DNA of 5,159 nt from an uncultured Chloroflexota bacterium (GTDB taxonomy: Bacteria > Chloroflexota > Anaerolineae > Aggregatilineales > Phototrophicaceae): NCBI GenBank assembly GCA_937870805.1, contig CALMZT010001166.1, positions 1 to 5,159 on the forward strand, read 5' to 3'. The notes beneath the pieces are model-generated. The model was given only the letters and a program-made list of their open reading frames with translations, was not told where the DNA came from and did no database searches. The stretch's first letter is position 1. Every line of letters starts with the position of its first letter. The translations under genes were made by a program, and so were the position numbers. Positions 1 through 5,159 of the stretch are shown piece by piece.

Positions 1-1463
1 GCCAACTGCCCGACAAGGCGATTGACTTGATTGACGAGGCGGCGGCGCGGCTGAAGATGGAAATCGACTCGCGCCCCACAGTCTTAGATAACGTCGAACG
101 CCAGATCATGCAGCTAGAGATCGAACGTGAGGCGCTGCGTAAAGAGCGCGATAAAGCCTCACAGGAACGTTTAAAGGCGCTGGAAAACGAGCTGGCGAAT
201 CTCAACGAAGAGCGCAGTGCCCTGATGGCACGCTGGCAGACAGAGAAAGCTGCGATTCAGGCAATCCGCGACATCAAAGCCAAAATTGACGAGACGAAAG
301 TCCAGTTAGAACAAGCCGAACGCCGTGCCGATCTTGAAGCCGCAGCGCGCCTGCGCTATGGCACGCTGCCCGAACTGGATCAGCGACTTGGCGAACTAGA
401 ACGCAAGATGCACGAACTGCAAGGCGACACTCCAATGCTCAAAGAGGAGGTTGACGCCGAGGAGATTGCAGTGGTGATCTCACGCTGGACGGGTATTCCC
501 ATCACGCGGCTGCTGGAAAGCGAAGTCGAAAAGCTGCGGCATATGGAAGAACACTTACATGAGCGCGTCATCGGACAGGATGATGCCGTGCGCGCTGTCT
601 CTGCTGCCGTGCGCCGCAACCGTGCAGGTTTAGGCGACCCGAATCGTCCTGTAGGTACATTCCTGTTCCTGGGTCCGACAGGGGTTGGCAAGACAGAATT
701 GGCGCGTGCACTGGCAGACTACTTATTTGACGATGAGCGCGCGATGATCCGCATCGATATGAGCGAATACGGCGAACGTCACAGTGTCGCGCGTTTGATC
801 GGTGCGCCGCCCGGCTACATCGGTTACGACGAAGGTGGGCAGTTGACGGAAGCAGTACGCCGTCGTCCTTACAGCGTCGTGCTGTTCGATGAGATCGAAA
901 AGGCGCATCCCGATGTGTTCAACATCTTCTTGCAGGTGTTTGACGATGGACGCTTAACTGATGGTCAGGGACGCACAGTGAATTTCACGAACACCGTGAT
1001 TATCATGACCAGCAACGTCGCCAGCCAAATCATCGCGCAGATGGGCGCGAATACCAAAGATCCGGCGTTGATGCGCGCGGTACAGGAAGAACTGCGCGTG
1101 GTCTTCCGCCCGGAATTTTTGAACCGTCTGGACGACGTGATTGTATTCCACAGCCTGACGCAGGAAGACATCGTGCGGATCGTCGATGTACAGCTACGGC
1201 GGCTGGCGCAAACGCTGGCGGCGAAGCGCATCACGTTTGAAGTGACGGGTGATGCTAAATTGTGGCTGGCGGAGCGCGGCTTCGACCCTGTGTACGGCGT
1301 GCGCCCGTTGAAACGTACTATCCAGCACGAGGTACAGGATATGCTGGCGCTGGAACTGCTGGAAGGACATATACGTGAAGGCGATCACATCATCATCGAC
1401 CTCGACGTGGACAATGAAAAGCTGACCTTCATGCCAGTCAAACAGGGTGAAATCGTCAGTTAG
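1..1463 (+). CDS. clpB: ATP-dependent chaperone ClpB, C-terminal part (5' end outside window)
   Basis: This is the C-terminal 486 residues of ClpB, the hexameric cytoplasmic AAA+ disaggregase that threads aggregated proteins through its pore, working with DnaK/DnaJ/GrpE. The reading frame is open from the left edge; the first full codon is at base 3 and reads QLPDKAIDLIDEAA, the conserved end of AAA+ domain 1, so the start codon lies upstream. Counting from base 3, residues about 28-145 form the long charged coiled-coil middle domain typical of ClpB and absent or short in ClpA/ClpC. RWTGIP is at 161-166. AAA+ domain 2 is complete: Walker A GPTGVGKT (224-231, bases 672-695), pore-loop GYIGY (Tyr 272), Walker B VVLFDE (292-297, bases 876-893), sensor-1 Asn 338, arginine finger Arg 375 in NRLDD, and sensor-2 Arg 434 in GVRPLKR. 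There is no IGF/IGL ClpP-binding tripeptide, which fits a disaggregase rather than a protease partner. All visible catalytic residues are intact. The gene ends with TAG and is followed by a terminator. Confidence 0.97.
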   Translation, partial: QLPDKAIDLIDEAAARLKMEIDSRPTVLDNVERQIMQLEIEREALRKERDKASQERLKALENELANLNEERSALMARWQTEKAAIQAIRDIKAKIDETKVQLEQAERRADLEAAARLRYGTLPELDQRLGELERKMHELQGDTPMLKEEVDAEEIAVVISRWTGIPITRLLESEVEKLRHMEEHLHERVIGQDDAVRAVSAAVRRNRAGLGDPNRPVGTFLFLGPTGVGKTELARALADYLFDDERAMIRIDMSEYGERHSVARLIGAPPGYIGYDEGGQLTEAVRRRPYSVVLFDEIEKAHPDVFNIFLQVFDDGRLTDGQGRTVNFTNTVIIMTSNVASQIIAQMGANTKDPALMRAVQEELRVVFRPEFLNRLDDVIVFHSLTQEDIVRIVDVQLRRLAQTLAAKRITFEVTGDAKLWLAERGFDPVYGVRPLKRTIQHEVQDMLALELLEGHIREGDHIIIDLDVDNEKLTFMPVKQGEIVS

Positions 1464-1483
1464 CAGGGCAAAATATAAGTAAG

Positions 1484-1514
1484 AGGCGTGGCACATGGCT
1501 GCTGCGCCTTTTTT
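1484..1514 (+). terminator. Rho-independent terminator of clpB
   Basis: A 10-bp stem is formed by AGGCGTGGCA (1484-1493) and TGCTGCGCCT (1500-1509), including two G-T wobble pairs, around a 6-base loop CATGGC. Six T residues run from 1509 to 1514. The hairpin starts 21 bases after the clpB stop codon. Stem plus T-run is the classic intrinsic terminator, and its place means the gene at 1587 should need its own promoter. Confidence 0.87.
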
Positions 1515-1516
1515 GA

Positions 1517-1536
1517 TTCCCCACAGTATTGGGGGA
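1517..1536. other. Small inverted repeat between clpB terminator and next gene
   Basis: TTCCCCA (1517-1523) can pair with TGGGGGA (1530-1536), giving 7 pairs of which one is a T-G wobble, around loop CAGTAT. It has no T-run, so it is not a second terminator by itself. It lies about 50 bases before the next start codon and could be an operator, part of a promoter region, or chance. No function is assigned. Confidence 0.35.
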
Positions 1537-1554
1537 CATCGCGCGCTAGTTTCA

Positions 1555-1581
1555 TGCGACAATAGCATCATAATATAGGGG
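1555..1581 (+). promoter_or_regulatory. Possible extended -10 element and ribosome binding site of the membrane-protein gene
   Basis: TGCGACAAT (1555-1563) has the spacing of an extended -10 (TG, one base, then a hexamer matching TATAAT at 4 of 6 positions). It would start a transcript near 1570, just ahead of the ribosome binding site AGGGG (1577-1581), which sits 5 bases before the ATG at 1587. No good -35 box is visible (GGGACA at 1533-1538 is at a poor distance). The ribosome binding site is fairly secure; the promoter part is weak inference, supported mainly by the need for a promoter after the clpB terminator. Confidence 0.35.
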
Positions 1582-1586
1582 TTATC

Positions 1587-2108
1587 ATGTTTGATGAAAA
1601 TCTTGCCCGCGCGCTGAACTTCATCGAAGAAGATGTCTCGGCAAACCGCGAGGGACGCATGACTGTCATGCAGTATGCAAAGCTGCGTCACTACATCAAA
1701 GACGAGTTAAAGTGGAGCATCGTCGGCATCCCGTTTTTCGTGGGCTTAATCCTGCTGCTCGGATTTTCGCTCTCGACAGGCAGAGGGGTTGTCGATTTTG
1801 CCGCTGGCGTAATCTACCTGCTGGCGTTTTTGGCGGCGGTTGTCCTCGTCAGACTTGTACTCTCCATCCGCCGCGGTTACCTTGCCGATTTGAACGAAGG
1901 ACGAATCAAAGCTGTACAGGGCAAGGTGACTATCAACCGCACGGAAGATGGCTCTCGTATATTGATCCCCATAGAAGACGGATGTATTGGTTTCAACATT
2001 TCGCGCGAGGCGGCTTCAGTCTTTCGCGAAGGCGAAGTTTACCGCATTTACTACGCGCCGCGCTGTCATTACCTTTTATCTGCGGAGAGCGTCAAGGTCA
2101 AATCGTAG
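1587..2108 (+). CDS. Hypothetical membrane protein, two helices plus cytoplasmic C-terminal domain
   Basis: I do not recognise this 173-residue protein. Residues 1-43 are polar and charged, probably helical. Two hydrophobic segments follow at about 44-62 and 70-93, separated only by a short turn (STGRG), so they form a membrane hairpin. Basic residues before the first helix (K32, R34, K38, K42) and after the second (RR at 95-96) put both ends in the cytoplasm by the positive-inside rule. Residues about 100-173 look like a small beta-rich domain (IKAVQGKVTI, SRILIPI, YRIYYAPRCHYLLSAE). The ending, with a YRxYY-P-R-LLSAE pattern, resembles the tails of uncharacterised two-helix proteins I associate with Chloroflexota, but I cannot name a family. 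No catalytic motif is visible. It contains two cysteines (133 and 160). The ATG is chosen because AGGGG lies 5 bases upstream and an in-frame stop (TAG, 1563-1565) excludes a longer start. It lies between a clpB terminator and the tandem paralogues; no functional link is shown. Confidence 0.88.
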   Translation: MFDENLARALNFIEEDVSANREGRMTVMQYAKLRHYIKDELKWSIVGIPFFVGLILLLGFSLSTGRGVVDFAAGVIYLLAFLAAVVLVRLVLSIRRGYLADLNEGRIKAVQGKVTINRTEDGSRILIPIEDGCIGFNISREAASVFREGEVYRIYYAPRCHYLLSAESVKVKS

Positions 2109-2208
2109 TGTTTGACGCTAAAGGCGCTGCTAACACACGACGATGAATAGCGGCACATTCAACATCTCTTATGATACATATTACCCAAGTCACCTTTGCG
2201 TGAAATCG

Positions 2209-2249
2209 AAAATGGGTGTTCAATAGATTGAGTTCTCGTAACACATTTT
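2209..2249 (+). promoter_or_regulatory. Leader hairpin just upstream of the ribosome binding site of the first paralogue
   Basis: AAAAT (2209-2213) plus GTGTT (2216-2220) can pair with AACAC (2240-2244) plus ATTTT (2245-2249). The result is 10 pairs interrupted by a two-base GG bulge, with a 19-base loop. The hairpin ends exactly where the ribosome binding site begins (2250). It is AT-rich, has no T-run, and may simply affect translation or be chance; the gap 2109-2261 shows no other clear element. Confidence 0.35.
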
Positions 2250-2264
2250 GAGAGGCTCATCGTG
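2250..2264 (+). promoter_or_regulatory. Ribosome binding site that fixes a GTG start
   Basis: GAGAGG (2250-2255) sits 6 bases before GTG (2262-2264). The next in-frame codon upstream that matters is a TGA at 2229-2231, with no ATG, GTG or TTG between, so GTG is the only credible start. The paralogue starts at a matching point relative to the shared YPDVLG motif, which supports the choice. Confidence 0.8.
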
Positions 2265-3638
2265 CCAGAATCATCGACGCTGAATTATCCTGACGTGCTC
2301 GGCTACGTTACCAAAGGCGCGCGCTTTAATACGGGCATTATTCAAGCCGCGCTGGCGCTGCGTCCGCGCGTGGTGCGTTCAGGGCGTCCGTTCGAGGTGA
2401 TTTTGATCGTGCAAAATGCCTCTGATGTGGACGTTGATGTCACCGCGACGATGAACATTCCTGAAGTCGATGCTGCCAAAAAGAAGGGGCGCTTCGTCAC
2501 CAAAGCAGGACGTTTGGTTGTCGGTTTGAAGCCCGCCGAAGTGGGCTATGTGGTGCTGCCGGTCTCGACCATGCCCGATACAGCCGTGAGCGCAGACTAT
2601 AAAATCGGCGTTGACATCAAAGCGCAGCCGTTGAACAAAGGCGGCGGCAAACCGCAGCGCGTGCGTCTGCCCGACGGCGGCGGCAAGTTAGATCTGGCAA
2701 CGCTCAACCCCGATGCCGCGCAAAAAGTTGAAGAACTCAAAAATTTGTTGTACACCACCGAGGCAAAAGGACGCCTTATGGGGAGCAGCACCCTCGAAGC
2801 GCCGTTCAGCGTCATGACAGGCAAACTCGGCGAAATCGTAGACTTCAAGCCCGGTTGGATCAGCCTGTGGACAGTCACCGACTATGAAGATGACCGTGCG
2901 CTGCTGTCCCGTTACCTCGACGTGATGCAGAACAACGTGCTGCCCAAGCTCAAGCGTGTGCAGTTATTCCAGCCGCTGTTAGAAGCTACCGAAAAGCGCT
3001 TTGCCAAAGCAGGTTATCCTTTAAATCCTATCGAAGCGATGTTTATCGCCAAGCTGCTGACGCTAATTTTGGAATATGCTACACCTTCCGATCAGACGTC
3101 CGGCGCGCATAGTGGTTTAACGGCGGGTGAATTTAATCTCGTGCCGCTGCTCGATTCTTCACGCCTTGCCGACCCACGTCCGATGGTAATCCCCCATTGG
3201 ACGAGCGCCTTTTTGCGGCTGGTCGCCCATGAACCGCGTGCCGCCGAACACCCTGTCGAAAGCATCGCACGTCTGCTGTACCCCGATCTGCTGCGCGACG
3301 CCGTCCTCTATGCCTTCAAAATTGTCGAGCAGAATACGGGTGAGGAATTAGGCGATGCACAGGAAATGAAAGAATACGCTGACAATGTAATCAACATCCT
3401 CAATGGCGCAGGCACGATGGATTTCACGCACACGTTTGTCCCGCTGGTACTCGGCGGTTTAATCGTCTTCGATAGTGTCATTATGCCGGGCGAAAAACTG
3501 GACAATCTGGTGGACGACACGAATCATATGCTGGAATCGCGCGAATCTGAACGCAACGACGAAAACGAACCCGTCTTCACACTCACGCATCGTCTGGTCG
3601 GGCGCGCGATGGCAAAATACGGCTATCGAGAAGGATAA
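2262..3638 (+). CDS. Uncharacterised protein, first member of a tandem paralogue pair (beta-sandwich N-domain, helical C-half)
   Basis: I do not recognise a named family. The 458-residue protein has no signal peptide or membrane helix, so it is probably cytoplasmic, and it has no cysteine. Residues 5-25 hold the shared STLNYPDVLG opening. Residues about 24-121 alternate hydrophobic and polar residues in the manner of an Ig-like or arrestin-like beta-sandwich (LALRPRVVRSGRPFEVILIV, then LKPAEVGYVVLPV at 89-101 and YKIGVDIKA at 113-121). A Gly/Lys/Pro-rich linker with LPDGGGK follows (122-150). The rest is mainly helical: 235-272 (LEATEKRF...GYPLNPIEA...AKLLTLILEYA) and 338-405 (LLYPDLLRDAVLYAF, EELGDAQE, FVPLVLGGLIVFD). 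An acidic stretch at about 411-437 precedes a closing helix ending KYGYREG. All these blocks recur in the downstream gene at 3759 in the same order. No enzyme motif (Walker, metal site, protease triad) is visible. It is read from GTG; role unknown, with a structural or adaptor role conceivable. Confidence 0.93.
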   Translation: MPESSTLNYPDVLGYVTKGARFNTGIIQAALALRPRVVRSGRPFEVILIVQNASDVDVDVTATMNIPEVDAAKKKGRFVTKAGRLVVGLKPAEVGYVVLPVSTMPDTAVSADYKIGVDIKAQPLNKGGGKPQRVRLPDGGGKLDLATLNPDAAQKVEELKNLLYTTEAKGRLMGSSTLEAPFSVMTGKLGEIVDFKPGWISLWTVTDYEDDRALLSRYLDVMQNNVLPKLKRVQLFQPLLEATEKRFAKAGYPLNPIEAMFIAKLLTLILEYATPSDQTSGAHSGLTAGEFNLVPLLDSSRLADPRPMVIPHWTSAFLRLVAHEPRAAEHPVESIARLLYPDLLRDAVLYAFKIVEQNTGEELGDAQEMKEYADNVINILNGAGTMDFTHTFVPLVLGGLIVFDSVIMPGEKLDNLVDDTNHMLESRESERNDENEPVFTLTHRLVGRAMAKYGYREG

Positions 3639-3652
3639 ACAGCACACGCAGC

Positions 3653-3681
3653 CGCAGGGCTTAATCCTGCGACGATATAAT
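3653..3681 (+). promoter_or_regulatory. Hairpin followed by a TATAAT box between the two paralogues
   Basis: CGCAGG (3653-3658) pairs perfectly with CCTGCG (3666-3671), with a further G-T pair inside and a 5-base loop CTTAA. Five bases further on is a perfect -10 hexamer TATAAT (3676-3681), 77 bases before the ATG of the second paralogue. No -35 box is visible; the hairpin occupies that position. It may be a weak terminator of the first gene (no T-run), an operator in a regulated promoter, or a coincidence. If the TATAAT is used, the second gene has its own transcript. Confidence 0.4.
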
Positions 3682-3758
3682 CAGAGTCAATTATTCAAAT
3701 CATTGCGACAGCTTTTCAGTCAAGAAAGTAATCGTTTGAGTTAGATTGAGGGTTAATT

Positions 3759-5051
3759 ATGGACAGAAGACGCCAGCCTCTATCGACAGTGATTTATCCC
3801 GACGTGCTGGGTGCGATTACCGGAGGGGGGCGTGTGGGTACAGAACACATCCAATACGCCGTCGGCATCTTCCCCGCGCGCATCTACCTCAATCAACCCT
3901 TAGAACTCTTTGTCCTGGTGCAAAGCATGGTCAACACCAAAATGCAGGTCAAAGTGAATATTAAACTGCCTACCAGTGACCGCAACGGTGAACGTGTCCT
4001 CATCGAAACCGGGAAGACAACGCTGGTCACTGACCTGAAACCTGCCGAAGTCGGGATCATTCATATTCCGATGGTCGTGCGCCCGCCAACCAAACCGGGT
4101 CCCCGCTTCCCGATCTATGTGCAGGTGACGACAGCCGTGCCGGAAAAAATTAAGGTTGTGCGCCCGGCAGATGGAGGTCCGCCGCCGTCAGTGGTGGAGC
4201 TGTCGCCCTTCCGCTTGCAAGCCTTCCGTGAGGTGCGCTTTGAGTCCCAATTGTCCGACGGTGTGTTAAAGCTGTTTTTCAACCTTGAGCCTTCTGTCCT
4301 CCCGCCCTCGAAAACCCCGCTGCAATGGCGCTACGAGTCGCTGTGGGATCAGGAGCATCTTGAGGAAGAGGAACGCATGGCGCAGTCCAAGACGCAAGAG
4401 GCACACCGCATCGCCGTCGCTGACCAGCACGGCAGCGCTTATGATTTGATCTATCAAACGACGGCTGAAAGGTTCAACGCGCGTGGTTTCCCGCTGCATC
4501 CCGGTGAGGCGCGCGCCATCGCCAAAATGCTGACGTATACGCTGGAAGAAGCGCCTTCGCTGGCAGCAGGACACCGTATGCAGGATCAGCAGTGGTTTAA
4601 ACGGCTGCGTCAGGTGTTGGCAAGCAACGAGAGCCTCAGCCAGACAATGAAACTGGGCGAGATCGTCGTCAAATACTTATATGAGTCACTGGTGTACGAC
4701 TCGATCATTCTGGCGTTCGGGCTGCTGCGCCCGCGCACGCGCGAAGATTTGGGCGATAACGAAGAACAGGCAATCTATGCCACGCGCGTCTTTAAATGGC
4801 TGGTGGGGCAAGGCGAGGGCGATTTAACCTACGTCTATCTCCCGCTGGTGCTGGGGGGGGTCTTCGTGGATCGTATGGTGAAGCTCGATCAGCCAGACAA
4901 TCCCTGGGAGCTGGTGAAGCATATTCGCGAAGCAGCACGCGGGCGTCAAAAGGCGCTGAAGGGCGAAGCAACGGTGATCTTCACCATCTTAGAAAATTTG
5001 GTTATGGACGCCGAAGACGAGATTCACCGCACAGGCTATCGCAAGTATTAG
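3759..5051 (+). CDS. Uncharacterised protein, second member of the tandem paralogue pair
   Basis: This 430-residue protein is a diverged paralogue of the product encoded at 2262-3638; I recognise no named family. Matching blocks occur in the same order: STVIYPDVLG (9-18) with STLNYPDVLG; a beta-rich stretch about 28-125 including DLKPAEVGIIHIPM (92-105); RPADGG before a proline-rich linker (135-150); SLWDQEHLEEEERM (194-207); TTAERFNARGFPLHPGEARAIAKMLTYTLEEA (234-265); LYESLVYDSIILAF through REDLGDNEEQ (307-337); and LPLVLGGVFVD (361-371). It ends RTGYRKY against KYGYREG. It lacks cysteine, a signal peptide and membrane helices. It is shorter mainly because the segment between the two helical blocks (266-306) is about 20 residues shorter than in its partner. 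The ATG has GAGGG (3748-3752) 6 bases upstream and an in-frame TGA at 3747-3749, so the start is secure. A run of eight G residues lies at 4853-4860. The 120-base gap after its partner leaves open separate transcription. Confidence 0.93.
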   Translation: MDRRRQPLSTVIYPDVLGAITGGGRVGTEHIQYAVGIFPARIYLNQPLELFVLVQSMVNTKMQVKVNIKLPTSDRNGERVLIETGKTTLVTDLKPAEVGIIHIPMVVRPPTKPGPRFPIYVQVTTAVPEKIKVVRPADGGPPPSVVELSPFRLQAFREVRFESQLSDGVLKLFFNLEPSVLPPSKTPLQWRYESLWDQEHLEEEERMAQSKTQEAHRIAVADQHGSAYDLIYQTTAERFNARGFPLHPGEARAIAKMLTYTLEEAPSLAAGHRMQDQQWFKRLRQVLASNESLSQTMKLGEIVVKYLYESLVYDSIILAFGLLRPRTREDLGDNEEQAIYATRVFKWLVGQGEGDLTYVYLPLVLGGVFVDRMVKLDQPDNPWELVKHIREAARGRQKALKGEATVIFTILENLVMDAEDEIHRTGYRKY

Positions 5052-5062
5052 ATCGTATTCTC

Positions 5063-5090
5063 GTGGGGGCGCAACCTGCTGCGCCCCTAC
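5063..5090. repeat. Palindromic GC-rich hairpin downstream of the last gene (REP-like element or terminator)
   Basis: GTGGGGGCGCA (5063-5073) pairs with TGCGCCCCTAC (5080-5090) over 11 bp with one G-T wobble, around loop ACCTGC. It starts 12 bases after the stop codon at 5051. There is no T-run on either side, so it is not a textbook intrinsic terminator, though it may still stop or stabilise the 3' end. From general memory, palindromes of the form GTAGGGGCGCA...TGCGCCCCTAC are dispersed in many copies in several bacterial genomes including Chloroflexota, so an intergenic REP/MITE-like repeat is my preferred reading. Only one copy is visible here. Bases 5091-5159 hold nothing else I can support. 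Confidence 0.65.
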
Positions 5091-5159
5091 ATCTCCGCAC
5101 ATCACGCCTTCTGCTCACGCCTGAAAACGCCACATACGCGCCAAGCATGATTAAGCTGC

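Noticed and set aside
1..1463. ClpV (type VI secretion) or ClpC/ClpA reading of the AAA+ gene, which would have suggested a secretion or proteolysis locus
   Set aside because: The long middle coiled-coil, the LPDKAIDLIDEAA start and the missing ClpP-binding loop fit ClpB. No secretion genes are nearby.
1569..1574. CATAAT as the -10 box of the membrane-protein gene
   Set aside because: Although it matches TATAAT at 5 of 6 bases, it would start the transcript at about 1581, inside or after the ribosome binding site.
1194..1691. 165-codon open frame on the minus strand
   Set aside because: It lies mostly antisense to the conserved end of clpB, runs across its terminator and into the next gene, and its translation shows no recognisable domain. 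It is a shadow frame.
2112..2117. TTGACG as a -35 box for the first paralogue
   Set aside because: No acceptable -10 hexamer lies 16-18 bases downstream. TATGAT at 2170-2175 is too far away and has no -35 of its own.
1712..2146. 144-codon + strand frame overlapping the membrane-protein gene
   Set aside because: The translation is rich in Arg, Cys and His without domain character, while the other frame gives clean membrane helices and a good ribosome binding site.
2224..3750. Nine-base repeat TAGATTGAG in the leaders of both paralogues (2224-2232 and 3742-3750)
   Set aside because: It sits at different distances from the two starts and in the second copy overlaps the ribosome binding site, so chance or a trivial relic of duplication explains it.
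4266..4574. 102-codon minus-strand frame inside the second paralogue
   Set aside because: It is antisense to blocks conserved between the two paralogues, which shows the + frame is the real one.
5102..5159. Possible tail of a converging minus-strand gene (open to the right edge, TGA complement at 5102-5104)
   Set aside because: Only about 18 codons are visible and the residues match nothing I know. An open frame this short is expected by chance.
1464..5159. tRNA, rRNA, CRISPR, insertion-sequence ends or riboswitch in the gaps
   Set aside because: The four gaps are 108-153 bases long and contain no spaced repeats, no tRNA-like T-loop or acceptor pattern and no transposase fragments.

Overview
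The window reads as ordinary bacterial chromosome, moderately GC-rich by eye. It holds four genes, all on the + strand, with short gaps of 108-153 bases and no mobile elements, RNA genes or CRISPR arrays that I can see. The organism is probably a bacterium, and I lean towards Chloroflexota (Anaerolineae-like). That lean rests on general impression: the style of the hypothetical proteins and the GGGGCGCA...TGCGCCCC palindrome at the right end. It is inference, not proof.

Layout. Bases 1-1463 are the 3' part of clpB, the ATP-dependent protein disaggregase. The fragment runs from the end of the first AAA+ domain through the coiled-coil middle domain and the complete second AAA+ domain to the natural stop. 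A strong rho-independent terminator follows directly (1484-1514), so clpB is transcriptionally separated from what comes next. Bases 1587-2108 encode a small protein with two membrane helices and a C-terminal soluble domain, which I do not recognise. Bases 2262-3638 and 3759-5051 encode two cytoplasmic proteins of 458 and 430 residues. They are clearly paralogues of each other in tandem and belong to no family I can name. The window ends with a perfect-looking 11-bp hairpin (5063-5090) and about 70 bases in which I see no gene.

How the genes relate. ClpB stands apart functionally and by its terminator. The two large paralogues share an N-terminal beta-rich domain (Ig-like or arrestin-like by pattern), a Pro/Gly-rich linker and a helical C-terminal half with a strongly conserved block around PLVLGG. 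Both lack cysteine and signal peptides. Side-by-side retention of two diverged copies suggests a two-subunit assembly, and this pair is the best candidate in the window for something undescribed. Nothing here reveals its biochemical role. Each gene downstream of clpB has a leader of its own (120-153 bases) with weak promoter-like or hairpin elements, so they may be separate transcription units or a loosely spaced operon.
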